Positions 7,427-15,040 of a stretch of 17,278 nucleotides of DNA are shown piece by piece. Where the stretch lies: NCBI GenBank assembly GCA_002405835.1, contig DHMO01000046.1, positions 1 to 17,278 on the forward strand, given 5' to 3'. The notes under the pieces were generated by a model, which saw only the letters and a list, made by a program, of their open reading frames with translations, made no database searches and was not told where the DNA came from. The translations under genes and the position numbers were made by a program. Every line of letters starts with the position of its first letter. Position 1 is the stretch's first letter. Source of the stretch: Lentisphaeria bacterium UBA4640 (lineage in GTDB: Bacteria; Verrucomicrobiota; Lentisphaeria; Victivallales; UBA1829).

Positions 7427-7463
7427 AAATATTTCAAACCTTTTACAGGAGTTAAAGAATAAA

Positions 7464-8951
7464 ATGACAGAACAAACAGCCAGCCAGATTCCGGAACAGA
7501 AGCCGGAAGACATTTTCGAACAGAGAAAAGCCAAGATCGACGAATTTTCCAAAGCAGGCTTGAAACCGTTCGGAAAACGGTTTGACGGCGCCATCTCCAC
7601 CGCCGAGGCACGCGCTCTCTTTGTTCCCGACGCTGAAACTGAACCCGCAGTCCGCATCGCCGGACGCATGACCGCGTTCCGCGCAATGGGCAAAGCCGTT
7701 TTCGCAGACGTCAAAGATTCCTCCGGAAGAATGCAGATCTACGTCCAGCGCGACACCGTCGGAGAGGACTTCTTCAAACTCTTCAAGAAATTCGATATCG
7801 GCGATCTCATCGGCGTCGACGGCGTGCTCTTCCAGACCCGCACCGGCGAAATCACCGTCAAGGCGACCGCCTGCACGCTCCTCTCCAAGTCGCTCCGTCC
7901 GCTCCCCGAAAAATACCACGGACTCACCGACATGGAAGCGCGCTACCGCCAGCGCTACCTCGACCTCATCATGAACGATGAAAGCCGCGCGGTTCTCCGC
8001 AAACGCTCCACCATCATCAAAGAGATCCGCCAGTACCTCGACGACAAGGGCTACATGGAAGTCGAAACCCCGATGCTCCAGTACATCCCCGGCGGCGCGG
8101 CGGCAAACCCGTTCAAGACCCATTACAATGCGCTTGACACCGACATGTACCTCCGCATTGCAACCGAGCTTTCCCTCAAGAAACTGCTCGTCGGCGGCTA
8201 TGAAAAAGTCTACGAAATCAACCGCAACTTCCGCAACGAGGGCATGGACCGCCGTCACAACCCGGAATTCACCGCAATTGAACTCTATCAGGCCTACGGC
8301 AACTGCGAAACCATGATGGAGCTCGTCGAAGACCTCATCAAGACCGTCGCAATGCGCGTCAACGGAACGCTCGTCATCAAGGCGGGCGGAAAGGAAATCG
8401 ACCTCGGCAAGCCGTGGCGCAGAGCCGCATACCGCGACCTCGTCAGAGAAGTCGCCGGTGAAAACTGGTTCGAACTCTCCCGCGAAGAAAAATACAAAAA
8501 GGCGAAAGAGCTCGGCACACAGGTTCTCCCCGACTGGACCGATCTGGAAATCACCCACGAAATTTACGAAAAACTCGTGGAAGACACCCTCATCGAACCG
8601 ACCTTCGTAACACGCCTCCCCGCCGAGCTCGTCCCCCTCGCAAGAAAATGCGAAGACGATCCCTCGCTCGTCGACGTCTACGAACTTGAAATCAACGGAC
8701 AGGAAATCAGCCCGGGATACACCGAGCTCAACGACCCGATCGACCAGCGCCAGCGCTTCATGGATCAGGTCACGCTCTCCGGAAAAGACCCGGCGCAGGC
8801 AGTCGACGAAGACTTCCTCACCGCGCTTGAATACGGCATGCCCCCGACGGGCGGTATGGGAATGGGCATCGACCGTCTGGTCATGCTCCTCACCGGCGCG
8901 GAATCCATCCGCGACGTCATTCTCTTCCCGCAGCTCCGTCCGCGCGCATAA
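7464..8951 (+). CDS. lysS: Lysyl-tRNA synthetase (class II)
   Basis: This enzyme charges tRNA-Lys. The 495-residue protein has an N-terminal OB-fold anticodon-binding domain (around residues 60-150, including AVRIAGRMTAFRAMGKAVF) and the class II catalytic core. Motif 2 is RNFRNEG with R254 and E259, followed by RRHNPEFT. Motif 3 is GMGIDRL near 466-472, ending in the typical ILFPQLRP. The family segment IPGGAAANPFKTHYNALD is intact. The frame is open further upstream to an ATG at 7314, but that extension runs through the promoter and has no family similarity. The ATG at 7464 has AGGAG 12 bases upstream and gives the usual family length. A strong intrinsic terminator follows the stop by 18 bases. 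Confidence 0.98.
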   Translation: MTEQTASQIPEQKPEDIFEQRKAKIDEFSKAGLKPFGKRFDGAISTAEARALFVPDAETEPAVRIAGRMTAFRAMGKAVFADVKDSSGRMQIYVQRDTVGEDFFKLFKKFDIGDLIGVDGVLFQTRTGEITVKATACTLLSKSLRPLPEKYHGLTDMEARYRQRYLDLIMNDESRAVLRKRSTIIKEIRQYLDDKGYMEVETPMLQYIPGGAAANPFKTHYNALDTDMYLRIATELSLKKLLVGGYEKVYEINRNFRNEGMDRRHNPEFTAIELYQAYGNCETMMELVEDLIKTVAMRVNGTLVIKAGGKEIDLGKPWRRAAYRDLVREVAGENWFELSREEKYKKAKELGTQVLPDWTDLEITHEIYEKLVEDTLIEPTFVTRLPAELVPLARKCEDDPSLVDVYELEINGQEISPGYTELNDPIDQRQRFMDQVTLSGKDPAQAVDEDFLTALEYGMPPTGGMGMGIDRLVMLLTGAESIRDVILFPQLRPRA

Positions 8952-8969
8952 GAGTTCGGCGTCCCGATC

Positions 8970-8998
8970 AAGCCCTGCAGCGTGCAGGGCTTTTTAAT
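8970..8998 (+). terminator. Intrinsic terminator of lysS
   Basis: AAGCCCTGCA (8970-8979) pairs perfectly with TGCAGGGCTT (8983-8992) around a GCG loop, followed by T-rich sequence (TTTAATTT). It separates lysS from the MFS gene. Confidence 0.9.
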
Positions 8999-9023
8999 TT
9001 CAAACGAACTGAAAGGATCTGAC

Positions 9024-10229
9024 ATGATAAACTGGAAACGGAATCTCTTCTTTGTCTGGCTCTCCCAGATCCTTTCGCTTGCCGGATTCGGCTCCGTCAT
9101 TCCGTTCATCCCGCTCTATATGCGCAATGTCCTCGGAGTCATGGACGACGGCGAACGCGGGCTCTGGGTTTCCGCCTTCTACTTCGGCGGACAGCTCAGT
9201 TTCTGCATCTCAACCCCGATCTGGGGAGCGCTCGCCGACCGCTTCGGGCGACGCGTCATGCTGCTGCGCGCAAACCTGGTGACCGCATGTCTCTTTCCGC
9301 TGATGGCATACGTCCCGGGCGTGATATGGCTTGTCGCAGTCCGTTTCCTCATCTCGATCTTCTCGGGAACCGTGAATGCGGCGCAGACGCTTGTCGGCAG
9401 CACAACGCCGCAGGAGCATCAGGGATTCGCTCTCGGCACGCTCAGCTCGGCGCTCTGGAGCGGAAACCTGATCGGATACCTCGCGGGCGGCCTCGTCGTC
9501 GACCACTTCGGCTACACTCCGGCCTTCTACACCGGTGCGGGAATGCTGCTTTCAGCCGGAATCATCGTGCTGCTCTTCGTCAAGGACGATTTCGATCCGC
9601 ACGCGCTTCCCGTCAAGCCGGAGCCGGAAAACAAAGAACCGTTCTCATTCAAAAAACTGATTCCCGATTTCGGACGCGTCGTCTGGGTTCTGCTCTTTCT
9701 TTTCGTCTACCTCGGATTCGTCCGCAAATTCGACGATCCGTTCATTGCAATCCAAGTGGAACTGATTCACGGGCCGGAACGTGCGGCGTTCTGGACGGGC
9801 ATCATCTGCGCGGGCGCGGCGGTTGCGGGAGTCTTCTCAGGAATCGTCCTCGGCTGGCTCTGCGACCGTTTCTCGCCAGGCAAAATCGCGATTCCGGCAA
9901 CGCTGCTTTCAGGACTCCTGATGATTCCGCAAGGCATGGCGACTTCACTCTGGATTTTCGGAGGCGCGCGGTTCCTCAACTTCTTCTTTGCGGGCGGGCT
10001 CGATCCGGTCTTCCTCACCATCATGTCGCGCTCCACACCGCCGGAAAAGCGCGGAACGGTCTTCGGCTGGAGCTCCAGCGCAAAAGTCGGAGGCTCCCTC
10101 CTCAGTTCGCTCTGCGGCGGACTCATCATCTACAACTTCGGCATCCGGTGGGTCTTCTACATCGGCGGAGTGCTGATGCTCTGTCTGATTCCCCTCATCG
10201 GGCTTCTGCCGAAAAAAGAGAGAAGATGA
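9024..10229 (+). CDS. Major facilitator superfamily transporter, DHA1 multidrug-exporter type
   Basis: A 401-residue inner-membrane protein with about twelve predicted helices. The signature MFS motif A between helices 2 and 3 reads GALADRFGRRVML at residues 68-80. A weaker copy, GWLCDRFSPGKIAIP, follows in the second half, as is usual. The overall pattern resembles the proton-driven DHA1 drug exporters (MdtG-like); the substrate is not readable. I placed the start at 9024 because AAAGGA lies 6 bases upstream; an earlier ATG at 8982 lies inside the lysS terminator. No clear promoter fits between terminator and start, though TTTAAT at 8993-8998 could be a -10 box. The SAM methyltransferase gene starts one base after the stop, so the two are one transcription unit. 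Unlike most neighbours it uses several TCA codons. Confidence 0.94.
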   Translation: MINWKRNLFFVWLSQILSLAGFGSVIPFIPLYMRNVLGVMDDGERGLWVSAFYFGGQLSFCISTPIWGALADRFGRRVMLLRANLVTACLFPLMAYVPGVIWLVAVRFLISIFSGTVNAAQTLVGSTTPQEHQGFALGTLSSALWSGNLIGYLAGGLVVDHFGYTPAFYTGAGMLLSAGIIVLLFVKDDFDPHALPVKPEPENKEPFSFKKLIPDFGRVVWVLLFLFVYLGFVRKFDDPFIAIQVELIHGPERAAFWTGIICAGAAVAGVFSGIVLGWLCDRFSPGKIAIPATLLSGLLMIPQGMATSLWIFGGARFLNFFFAGGLDPVFLTIMSRSTPPEKRGTVFGWSSSAKVGGSLLSSLCGGLIIYNFGIRWVFYIGGVLMLCLIPLIGLLPKKERR

Positions 10230-10230
10230 C

Positions 10231-10974
10231 ATGACCGCTCCCGAACAGAAATTTTCCGGCAAAGCGGAAATCTACGCGGCGTTCCGTCCCTCCTACCCGC
10301 CGGAACTGACCGACTGGATCAGCGAACGCTGTCCACATGTGAAAGTTGCGGATATCGGAGCCGGGACCGGAATTTTCACGCGCTGTCTCCTGCGCAGATA
10401 CGGCGACGTCACCGCGGTTGAACCGAACGCCGATATGCGGGAACAGTTCTCCATGCTTCTTCCGCAAATCCGCTGCATTGCGGCAAGCGGCGAAGCGACC
10501 GGACTTCCGGATCATGCATTCGGACTCGTCACCGTCGCTCAGGCGTTCCACTGGCTCGATGAAAACCGTTTCCGTGATGAATGCCGGAGAATTCTGCGTC
10601 CGGGCGGACGTCTCGCGATCATCTGGAACAACCGTTCCGATACCGGCATTGCGGCGGAACGGAATGAAATCTGCCGCGCGTTCTGTCCGGATTTCCGCTC
10701 CGGTCATGCCGGCAACCGCACGGAAGCGGAGGGCGACCGTTTTCTGAGAGAGGAATACTTTTCTTCGGTTGAGGTCTGCTCGTTCCGGAATCCGTTCCCC
10801 ATGACGGAGGAGCGCTTTCTCGGCGACGCCTCTTCCCGTTCCTATTCCCTTCCTCCGGATCACCCGGACTACAGGCGCTGCATGGACGCGCTCAGAGAGG
10901 TTTTCCGCCGCCACGCCTCCAACGGCCTTGCCGTGGAGGAATACGAGGCGAAAGTCTATCTCGGAACGCTCTGA
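10231..10974 (+). CDS. Class I SAM-dependent methyltransferase
   Basis: A 247-residue soluble protein with the Rossmann-type methyltransferase fold. Motif I is VADIGAGTGIF at 39-49, the acidic end of strand 2 is E64 in TAVEPNADM, and the motif following strand 4 reads VTVAQAFHWLD. RRILRPGGRLAIIWNN around 118-133 marks strand 5. The N-terminal FSGKAEIYAAFRPSYP is typical of a common Methyltransf_11 subgroup whose substrates are mostly unknown. The ATG follows the MFS stop by a single base (TGA C ATG), with only a weak GAGAGA upstream, so it is probably translated by coupling. The pairing may mean that the methylated product is exported, but that is a guess from context. It converges on dnaE, with 22 bases between stop codons and no clear terminator. 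Confidence 0.92.
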   Translation: MTAPEQKFSGKAEIYAAFRPSYPPELTDWISERCPHVKVADIGAGTGIFTRCLLRRYGDVTAVEPNADMREQFSMLLPQIRCIAASGEATGLPDHAFGLVTVAQAFHWLDENRFRDECRRILRPGGRLAIIWNNRSDTGIAAERNEICRAFCPDFRSGHAGNRTEAEGDRFLREEYFSSVEVCSFRNPFPMTEERFLGDASSRSYSLPPDHPDYRRCMDALREVFRRHASNGLAVEEYEAKVYLGTL

Positions 10975-10996
10975 TTCTCTTTCACGTTTTTTCTGA

Positions 10997-13900
10997 TCAC
11001 GCGTGTTCTTTCTGCGCATCTTCGCGGACGAAGCGTCGCTGCGGCGGCGGAACGTCGCACGCGCCTTTGATGCGGAACCGATCGGCGCCGAGCAGGTCGG
11101 CAACCGCCTGCGTAAATTCCATCGAGGGCGTCACATAGAATTCGCGCGCAATCTCGACAAACACGGTCGAACCTGTTTTCAGCTTCACGCAGAGCACGAC
11201 AGGGACATTGCCCTTGTACTGGCTCAGCAGCTCATTCAGGTTCTTCAATATGGCTTCCGAGCACTCGTCTTCGAACAGATGCAAATGCACCTGGCTGGTC
11301 TGCGACTGGATCATCTGTTCCAGAGAAACGATGCTCTTGACACTGATCGAGGCGGGGGAATTCTCCTCGTCGCCGCGCCGGATGTAACCGGTCACGAAAA
11401 CAGGAATTTCCGGAATCAGGAGCTCCTTGTAGTCGTCATAGGACTTGCCGAAAACCATGCACTCGACGGATCCCTTGAGGTCTTCGATCTGAATAATCGC
11501 AAAAGGCTTGTTGCTTTTCTTGCTGATTTTCTTGGTGACAGTCTTGATGAGTCCGCCGAGAATCACACCGTCGTCGGCGCTTCCGTGCTCCTGAATGGAA
11601 AGCGTGTCCATGGAGGAATAAGCATCGAAGAAATGCGCGTACTTCTGCGCGGGATGACCGGAAACGTAGAAACCGAGCAGAGCTTTTTCCATCTTCAGCA
11701 GTTCCGTGGAATCGATTTCAGGGATATCGGGCATGTGAACGGTGTTGAAATCTTCGCCCTCGCCTCCGCCAAGCAGATCAAAGAGAGAACCCTGACCGCT
11801 CTCCTTGTCCTTGCGGCGGGTGGCGGCGCAGTTGACCGCCTCCTGGATCGTCGCGAGAAGCTGGGAACGTTTGTAACCGGTGAAATCGAATGCGCCGCAG
11901 CGGACAAGGGAGTCAATCGCTTTGGAGTTGACGTTCCCGCCGACGCGTTCGAGGAACTCGACCATGTCTTTATAGGGACCGTTCTTTTCGCGCTCGGAGA
12001 TGATGGCGTTGGAAGCGCCCTCGCCGAGACCCTTGATTGCGCCGAGACCGAAGACGATGTTCTGTCCGTCGACCGAGAAGTTCGTTTCGGATTTGTTGAC
12101 GTCCGGCGGGCGGATCGCGATTCCCATGTCCTTGCAGGCGTTGATCAGGAAAGTGACCTTTTCGGCGTTTCCGAGTTCGCTTGTGAGCACGGCGGCCATA
12201 TATTCCTGCGGATAGTTCGCTTTGAGATAGGCGGTGCGGTAGGAGACCATTCCGTAAGCGGCGGAGTGGGACTTGTTGAAGCCGTAACCGGCGAATTTGT
12301 TGATTTTCGCCCAGATCTGCTCTGCGAGCTCCGGCTCAATGTCGTTCGTCTCCTTGCAGCCCTTGATGAAGTTGATCTTCTCCTTCTCCATGATGTCCAT
12401 TTTCTTTTTACCGATTGCGCGGCGGACGATATCCGCGTGTCCGAGTGTGAAGCCGGCGAGCTTCTGGACAACCTCCATGATCTGCTCCTGATAAAGCATG
12501 ATGCCGTAGGTCTCCTTGAGAATCGGCTCCATTTTCGGATGGTCGTAGACAATCGGCTGGAGTCCTTTTTTGCAGCCGACGAAGGTCGGGATGAACTCCA
12601 TCGGTCCGGGACGGTAGATGGCGAGAAGAGCGATGATGTGTTCAATCGTTTCCACGACGAACTGACGGCAGAGGGTCTGCATGCCGCCGGATTCCAGCTG
12701 GAACACCGCAATGGTATCACCGCGGTTCAGCAGGTCGTATGTGGGTTTGTCATCCAGCGGAATGCGGTCGATGTCAATCTTGATTCCGCGGTTTCTGTGA
12801 ATGTTTTCGAGTGCATCGGAAATCACGGTCAGCGTGCGCAGACCGAGGAAGTCCATCTTGAGCAGCCCGAGCTGTTCGCACGGGTGCGCAATGAACTGCA
12901 CGACGGGCGCTCCGTCAGGGCTGCGCTGAAGCGGAACGACGTTGTCGAGCGGCATGTCACCGATGATGACGCCGCACGCATGAATACCGGTTGTGCGGTT
13001 GAGCCCTTCTACGGGAAGCGCCTCGTTGTAAATTTTCTGGGCGTCCGCATCGTGTTCCACGAACTCTTTGAACTCTGCAATCTCCATGGCTTTCGCAAGA
13101 GTGAGCTTGGGGTCGTTCGGGAGAAGTTTTGTCATGCGGTCGCCGACGGCTGGGGGGAAGCCGAGCACGCGGGCGCAGTCCTTGATGGCGTTTTTCGGTT
13201 TCAGCGCGCCGTAAGTTGCGATCTGCGCGACGGAACCGCGCCCGTATTTTTCGCGGACATACTCAATCACCTCTTCGCGGCGGCGTTCGCAGAAGTCGAT
13301 GTCGAAGTCCGGCGGAGAAACTCGTTCCGGGTTCAGAAAACGCTCGAAGAGGAGTTTGTAGCGGAGCGGGTCGATGTTTGTGATCCCGGTGAGATATGCG
13401 ACAAGGCTTCCCGCGCCGGAACCGCGCCCGAGTCCGACGGGAATGCCTTTTTTCTTTGCGGCATTGATGAAGTCCCACACCACGAGGAAGTAGCTCGGAT
13501 ATTTGGTTTTGATGATGACGCTCAGCTCGTAATCCATGCGCTTGCGAATGGTTTCGGCCAGCTCGATTTTGTCCGGCGGCGGATTGTCGAGTTCAAAATC
13601 ATAACAGCGTTTCACGTTGTCGATGCAGAGTTTGCGCAGAACATCCGCCTGGGAAACGCCCTCTGGGACCTTGTAGACGGGGTAATGGTTCTCCATGGTC
13701 TTGTCGATGCGGAATTTGAAATCGCAGCGTTCGGCGACGCGGAGCGTGTTCGGAATCGCCTCGGGAATTTCCGTTCCGAAGATGTCGTACATTTCATCAT
13801 AGGTTTTGAAATAGAACTCCTGATGATCCATCATCGTCATGCGGTCGGTGTCGGAAAGGAGGCTGCGGGTGGAGATGCAGAGGAGCACATCCTGCGCACG

Positions 13901-14620
13901 TGCATGTTCCTTGCGGACATAATGAATATCGTTCGTTGCGACGAGCGGAAGTTCGAACTCGCGGGCGAATTTGACGAGCTGGCGGTTGACCTTCTTCTGA
14001 TCGTCGATGCCGTGATACTGCACTTCAAGATAGAAATTCTCCTTTCCGAAGATATCGAGGTACTGGGAAAGAGCTTTGCGGGAGGCGTCCTCCCCCTTGT
14101 CGAGAAACGAACGGGGAACTTCGCCCTGGATGCAGGCGGACATGGCGATCAGACCTTCGCTGTGGGCGGCGAGAAACTCCTTGTCGGTTCTGGGCTTGTA
14201 GTAAAAGCCGCGCAGCTGGGCGTCGGAAACAATTTTGCAGAGGTTGACGTAGCCGGTCTGATTCGTCGCCAGCAGAATCAGGTGATACCCGCGGATGTGC
14301 GGAACCGAGGGGTCATGCTCAAGTTTGCTGTTCGGAGCGACATAGACTTCGCATCCGATAATCGGCTTGACTCCCGCTTTACCCATCTCCTCATAGAATT
14401 CGATTGCGCCGCCCATGACGCCGTGGTCGGTCATGGCAATCGCCGGGGAGTGGTTTTCAAGACACATCTTGAGAAGGTCGCTTTTCTTTTCAAGCACCTT
14501 TTTATCCTTGATGCGGGTAGCCCACGAAATGGCGGAAGCGCCGTCAAGAAGGCTGTAATCTGTATGGACATGCAGGTGCACGAACTGCTTGTCCGGAGTG
14601 ACGATTTCTGGCTCTGGCAT
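10997..14620 (-). CDS. dnaE: DNA polymerase III subunit alpha (DnaE1 type)
   Basis: This is the catalytic subunit of the replicative DNA polymerase, 1207 residues with this start. The N-terminal PHP domain has its metal ligands: H17 and H19 in HLHVHTD, D65 and H66 in TDHG, E91, H113, C163 and the D231/H233 pair in TNDIHYV, so built-in exonuclease activity is possible. The palm carries GRGSGAGS at 398-405, the catalytic D438 and D440 in PDFDIDF, and D590 in LLKMDFLG. A helix-hairpin-helix region (FGLGAIKGLGEGAS), an OB fold from about 1016, and a C-terminal tau-binding-type region follow. The frame extends 18 codons upstream, but that stretch contains the likely promoter; AGAGGA 5 bases before 14620 fixes the start. 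It is transcribed divergently from the small PVC protein gene. Confidence 0.98.
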   Translation of the reverse strand: MPEPEIVTPDKQFVHLHVHTDYSLLDGASAISWATRIKDKKVLEKKSDLLKMCLENHSPAIAMTDHGVMGGAIEFYEEMGKAGVKPIIGCEVYVAPNSKLEHDPSVPHIRGYHLILLATNQTGYVNLCKIVSDAQLRGFYYKPRTDKEFLAAHSEGLIAMSACIQGEVPRSFLDKGEDASRKALSQYLDIFGKENFYLEVQYHGIDDQKKVNRQLVKFAREFELPLVATNDIHYVRKEHARAQDVLLCISTRSLLSDTDRMTMMDHQEFYFKTYDEMYDIFGTEIPEAIPNTLRVAERCDFKFRIDKTMENHYPVYKVPEGVSQADVLRKLCIDNVKRCYDFELDNPPPDKIELAETIRKRMDYELSVIIKTKYPSYFLVVWDFINAAKKKGIPVGLGRGSGAGSLVAYLTGITNIDPLRYKLLFERFLNPERVSPPDFDIDFCERRREEVIEYVREKYGRGSVAQIATYGALKPKNAIKDCARVLGFPPAVGDRMTKLLPNDPKLTLAKAMEIAEFKEFVEHDADAQKIYNEALPVEGLNRTTGIHACGVIIGDMPLDNVVPLQRSPDGAPVVQFIAHPCEQLGLLKMDFLGLRTLTVISDALENIHRNRGIKIDIDRIPLDDKPTYDLLNRGDTIAVFQLESGGMQTLCRQFVVETIEHIIALLAIYRPGPMEFIPTFVGCKKGLQPIVYDHPKMEPILKETYGIMLYQEQIMEVVQKLAGFTLGHADIVRRAIGKKKMDIMEKEKINFIKGCKETNDIEPELAEQIWAKINKFAGYGFNKSHSAAYGMVSYRTAYLKANYPQEYMAAVLTSELGNAEKVTFLINACKDMGIAIRPPDVNKSETNFSVDGQNIVFGLGAIKGLGEGASNAIISEREKNGPYKDMVEFLERVGGNVNSKAIDSLVRCGAFDFTGYKRSQLLATIQEAVNCAATRRKDKESGQGSLFDLLGGGEGEDFNTVHMPDIPEIDSTELLKMEKALLGFYVSGHPAQKYAHFFDAYSSMDTLSIQEHGSADDGVILGGLIKTVTKKISKKSNKPFAIIQIEDLKGSVECMVFGKSYDDYKELLIPEIPVFVTGYIRRGDEENSPASISVKSIVSLEQMIQSQTSQVHLHLFEDECSEAILKNLNELLSQYKGNVPVVLCVKLKTGSTVFVEIAREFYVTPSMEFTQAVADLLGADRFRIKGACDVPPPQRRFVREDAQKEHA

Positions 14621-14646
14621 GATGTTCCTCTGTAGTTTGACTTTGT

Positions 14647-14674
14647 ACTTTACATCCGCTGGCGTTTTTTTCAA
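14647..14674 (-). promoter_or_regulatory. Possible dnaE promoter
   Basis: On the minus strand, TTGAAA (14669-14674) is followed after 16 bases by a weak -10, TAAAGT (14647-14652). It lies about 30 bases before the dnaE start and would remove the longer in-frame start from the transcript. Confidence 0.45.
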
Positions 14675-14712
14675 TGGAGAAAAGAAAAAATCAGGAAAAT
14701 TGGAAAGGGGAC

Positions 14713-14742
14713 TTGAAAAAACGGAATCCTACAGTATATTTT
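14713..14742 (+). promoter_or_regulatory. Predicted promoter of the small PVC protein gene
   Basis: TTGAAA (14713-14718) is followed by TATATT (14735-14740, spacing 16) overlapping TATTTT (14737-14742, spacing 18). The arrangement closely copies the lysS promoter. The predicted leader is about 35 bases. Confidence 0.62.
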
Positions 14743-14782
14743 AATTCTGTTTTCATGCAACTTAACAACAGGAGTTATTGAT

Positions 14783-14941
14783 ATGTCCAGACACCCGAGC
14801 TTGAAGACTTCCGGCAAGATCCGGAAGAGAAGAAACGTACTGAAAAGATACGAGCGCATCAACATGCTGACCGCGGAAGGCCGCTGGAAAGCCGGAGAAA
14901 AGGTCCTCGGCGGACTCCCGAAGACCAAACCGATCGACTGA
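14783..14941 (+). CDS. Small basic protein, likely PVC-superphylum signature protein
   Basis: A 52-residue protein beginning MSRHPSLKTSGKIRKRRN and ending GLPKTKPID. It is rich in Lys and Arg, has a basic core RKRRNVLKRYERI, and lacks membrane segments. AGGAG lies 8 bases before the ATG, a promoter lies upstream, and a strong terminator follows, so it is a complete, separately expressed gene. The pattern (MSRHPS start, VLKR-ER-I core, GLPK-K-P end) matches, as I recall it, the small protein conserved across Planctomycetes, Verrucomicrobia, Chlamydiae and Lentisphaerae (TIGR04137-like). That family was proposed to bind nucleic acid and to have a translation-related housekeeping role. The exact role is unproven. 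It is short enough to be missed by gene callers with a length cut-off. Confidence 0.88.
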   Translation: MSRHPSLKTSGKIRKRRNVLKRYERINMLTAEGRWKAGEKVLGGLPKTKPID

Positions 14942-14962
14942 TCGTTTCGTCCAGTACAAATC

Positions 14963-15000
14963 GCGGGTGCGCTCCCCTAAAAGGAACCACCCGCTTTTTT
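14963..15000 (+). terminator. Intrinsic terminator after the small PVC protein gene
   Basis: GCGGGTG (14963-14969) pairs with CACCCGC (14988-14994), possibly extended by TCC/GGA inside the loop, and is followed by six T (14995-15000). It lies 21 bases past the stop codon and 40 bases before the aconitase start. Confidence 0.87.
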
Positions 15001-15040
15001 CTTCTACAGATTTCACCTTTAACGAAAGGCTGTCCCGAAT

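Noticed and set aside
7314..7463. A 50-codon N-terminal extension of lysS
   Set aside because: It runs through the predicted promoter, is not seen in the LysRS family as I know it, and the ATG at 7464 has its own ribosome binding site.
8982..9023. An earlier start for the MFS transporter
   Set aside because: The ATG at 8982 lies in the loop of the lysS terminator; the start at 9024 has AAAGGA at proper spacing.
10975..10996. A bidirectional terminator between the methyltransferase gene and dnaE
   Set aside because: A T-run is present (10988-10992), but I could not find a stem of useful length beside it.
11003..14635. A 1,210-codon open frame on the + strand opposite dnaE, and similar long frames opposite ilvC, purQ, tyrS, lysS and the aconitase gene
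   Set aside because: All are exactly in register with the real gene on the other strand and arise because that gene avoids TTA, CTA and TCA codons. Their translations match no family I recognise and they lack ribosome binding sites.
14621..14674. An 18-residue N-terminal extension of DnaE
   Set aside because: It overlaps the likely promoter, and the later ATG has AGAGGA 5 bases upstream.
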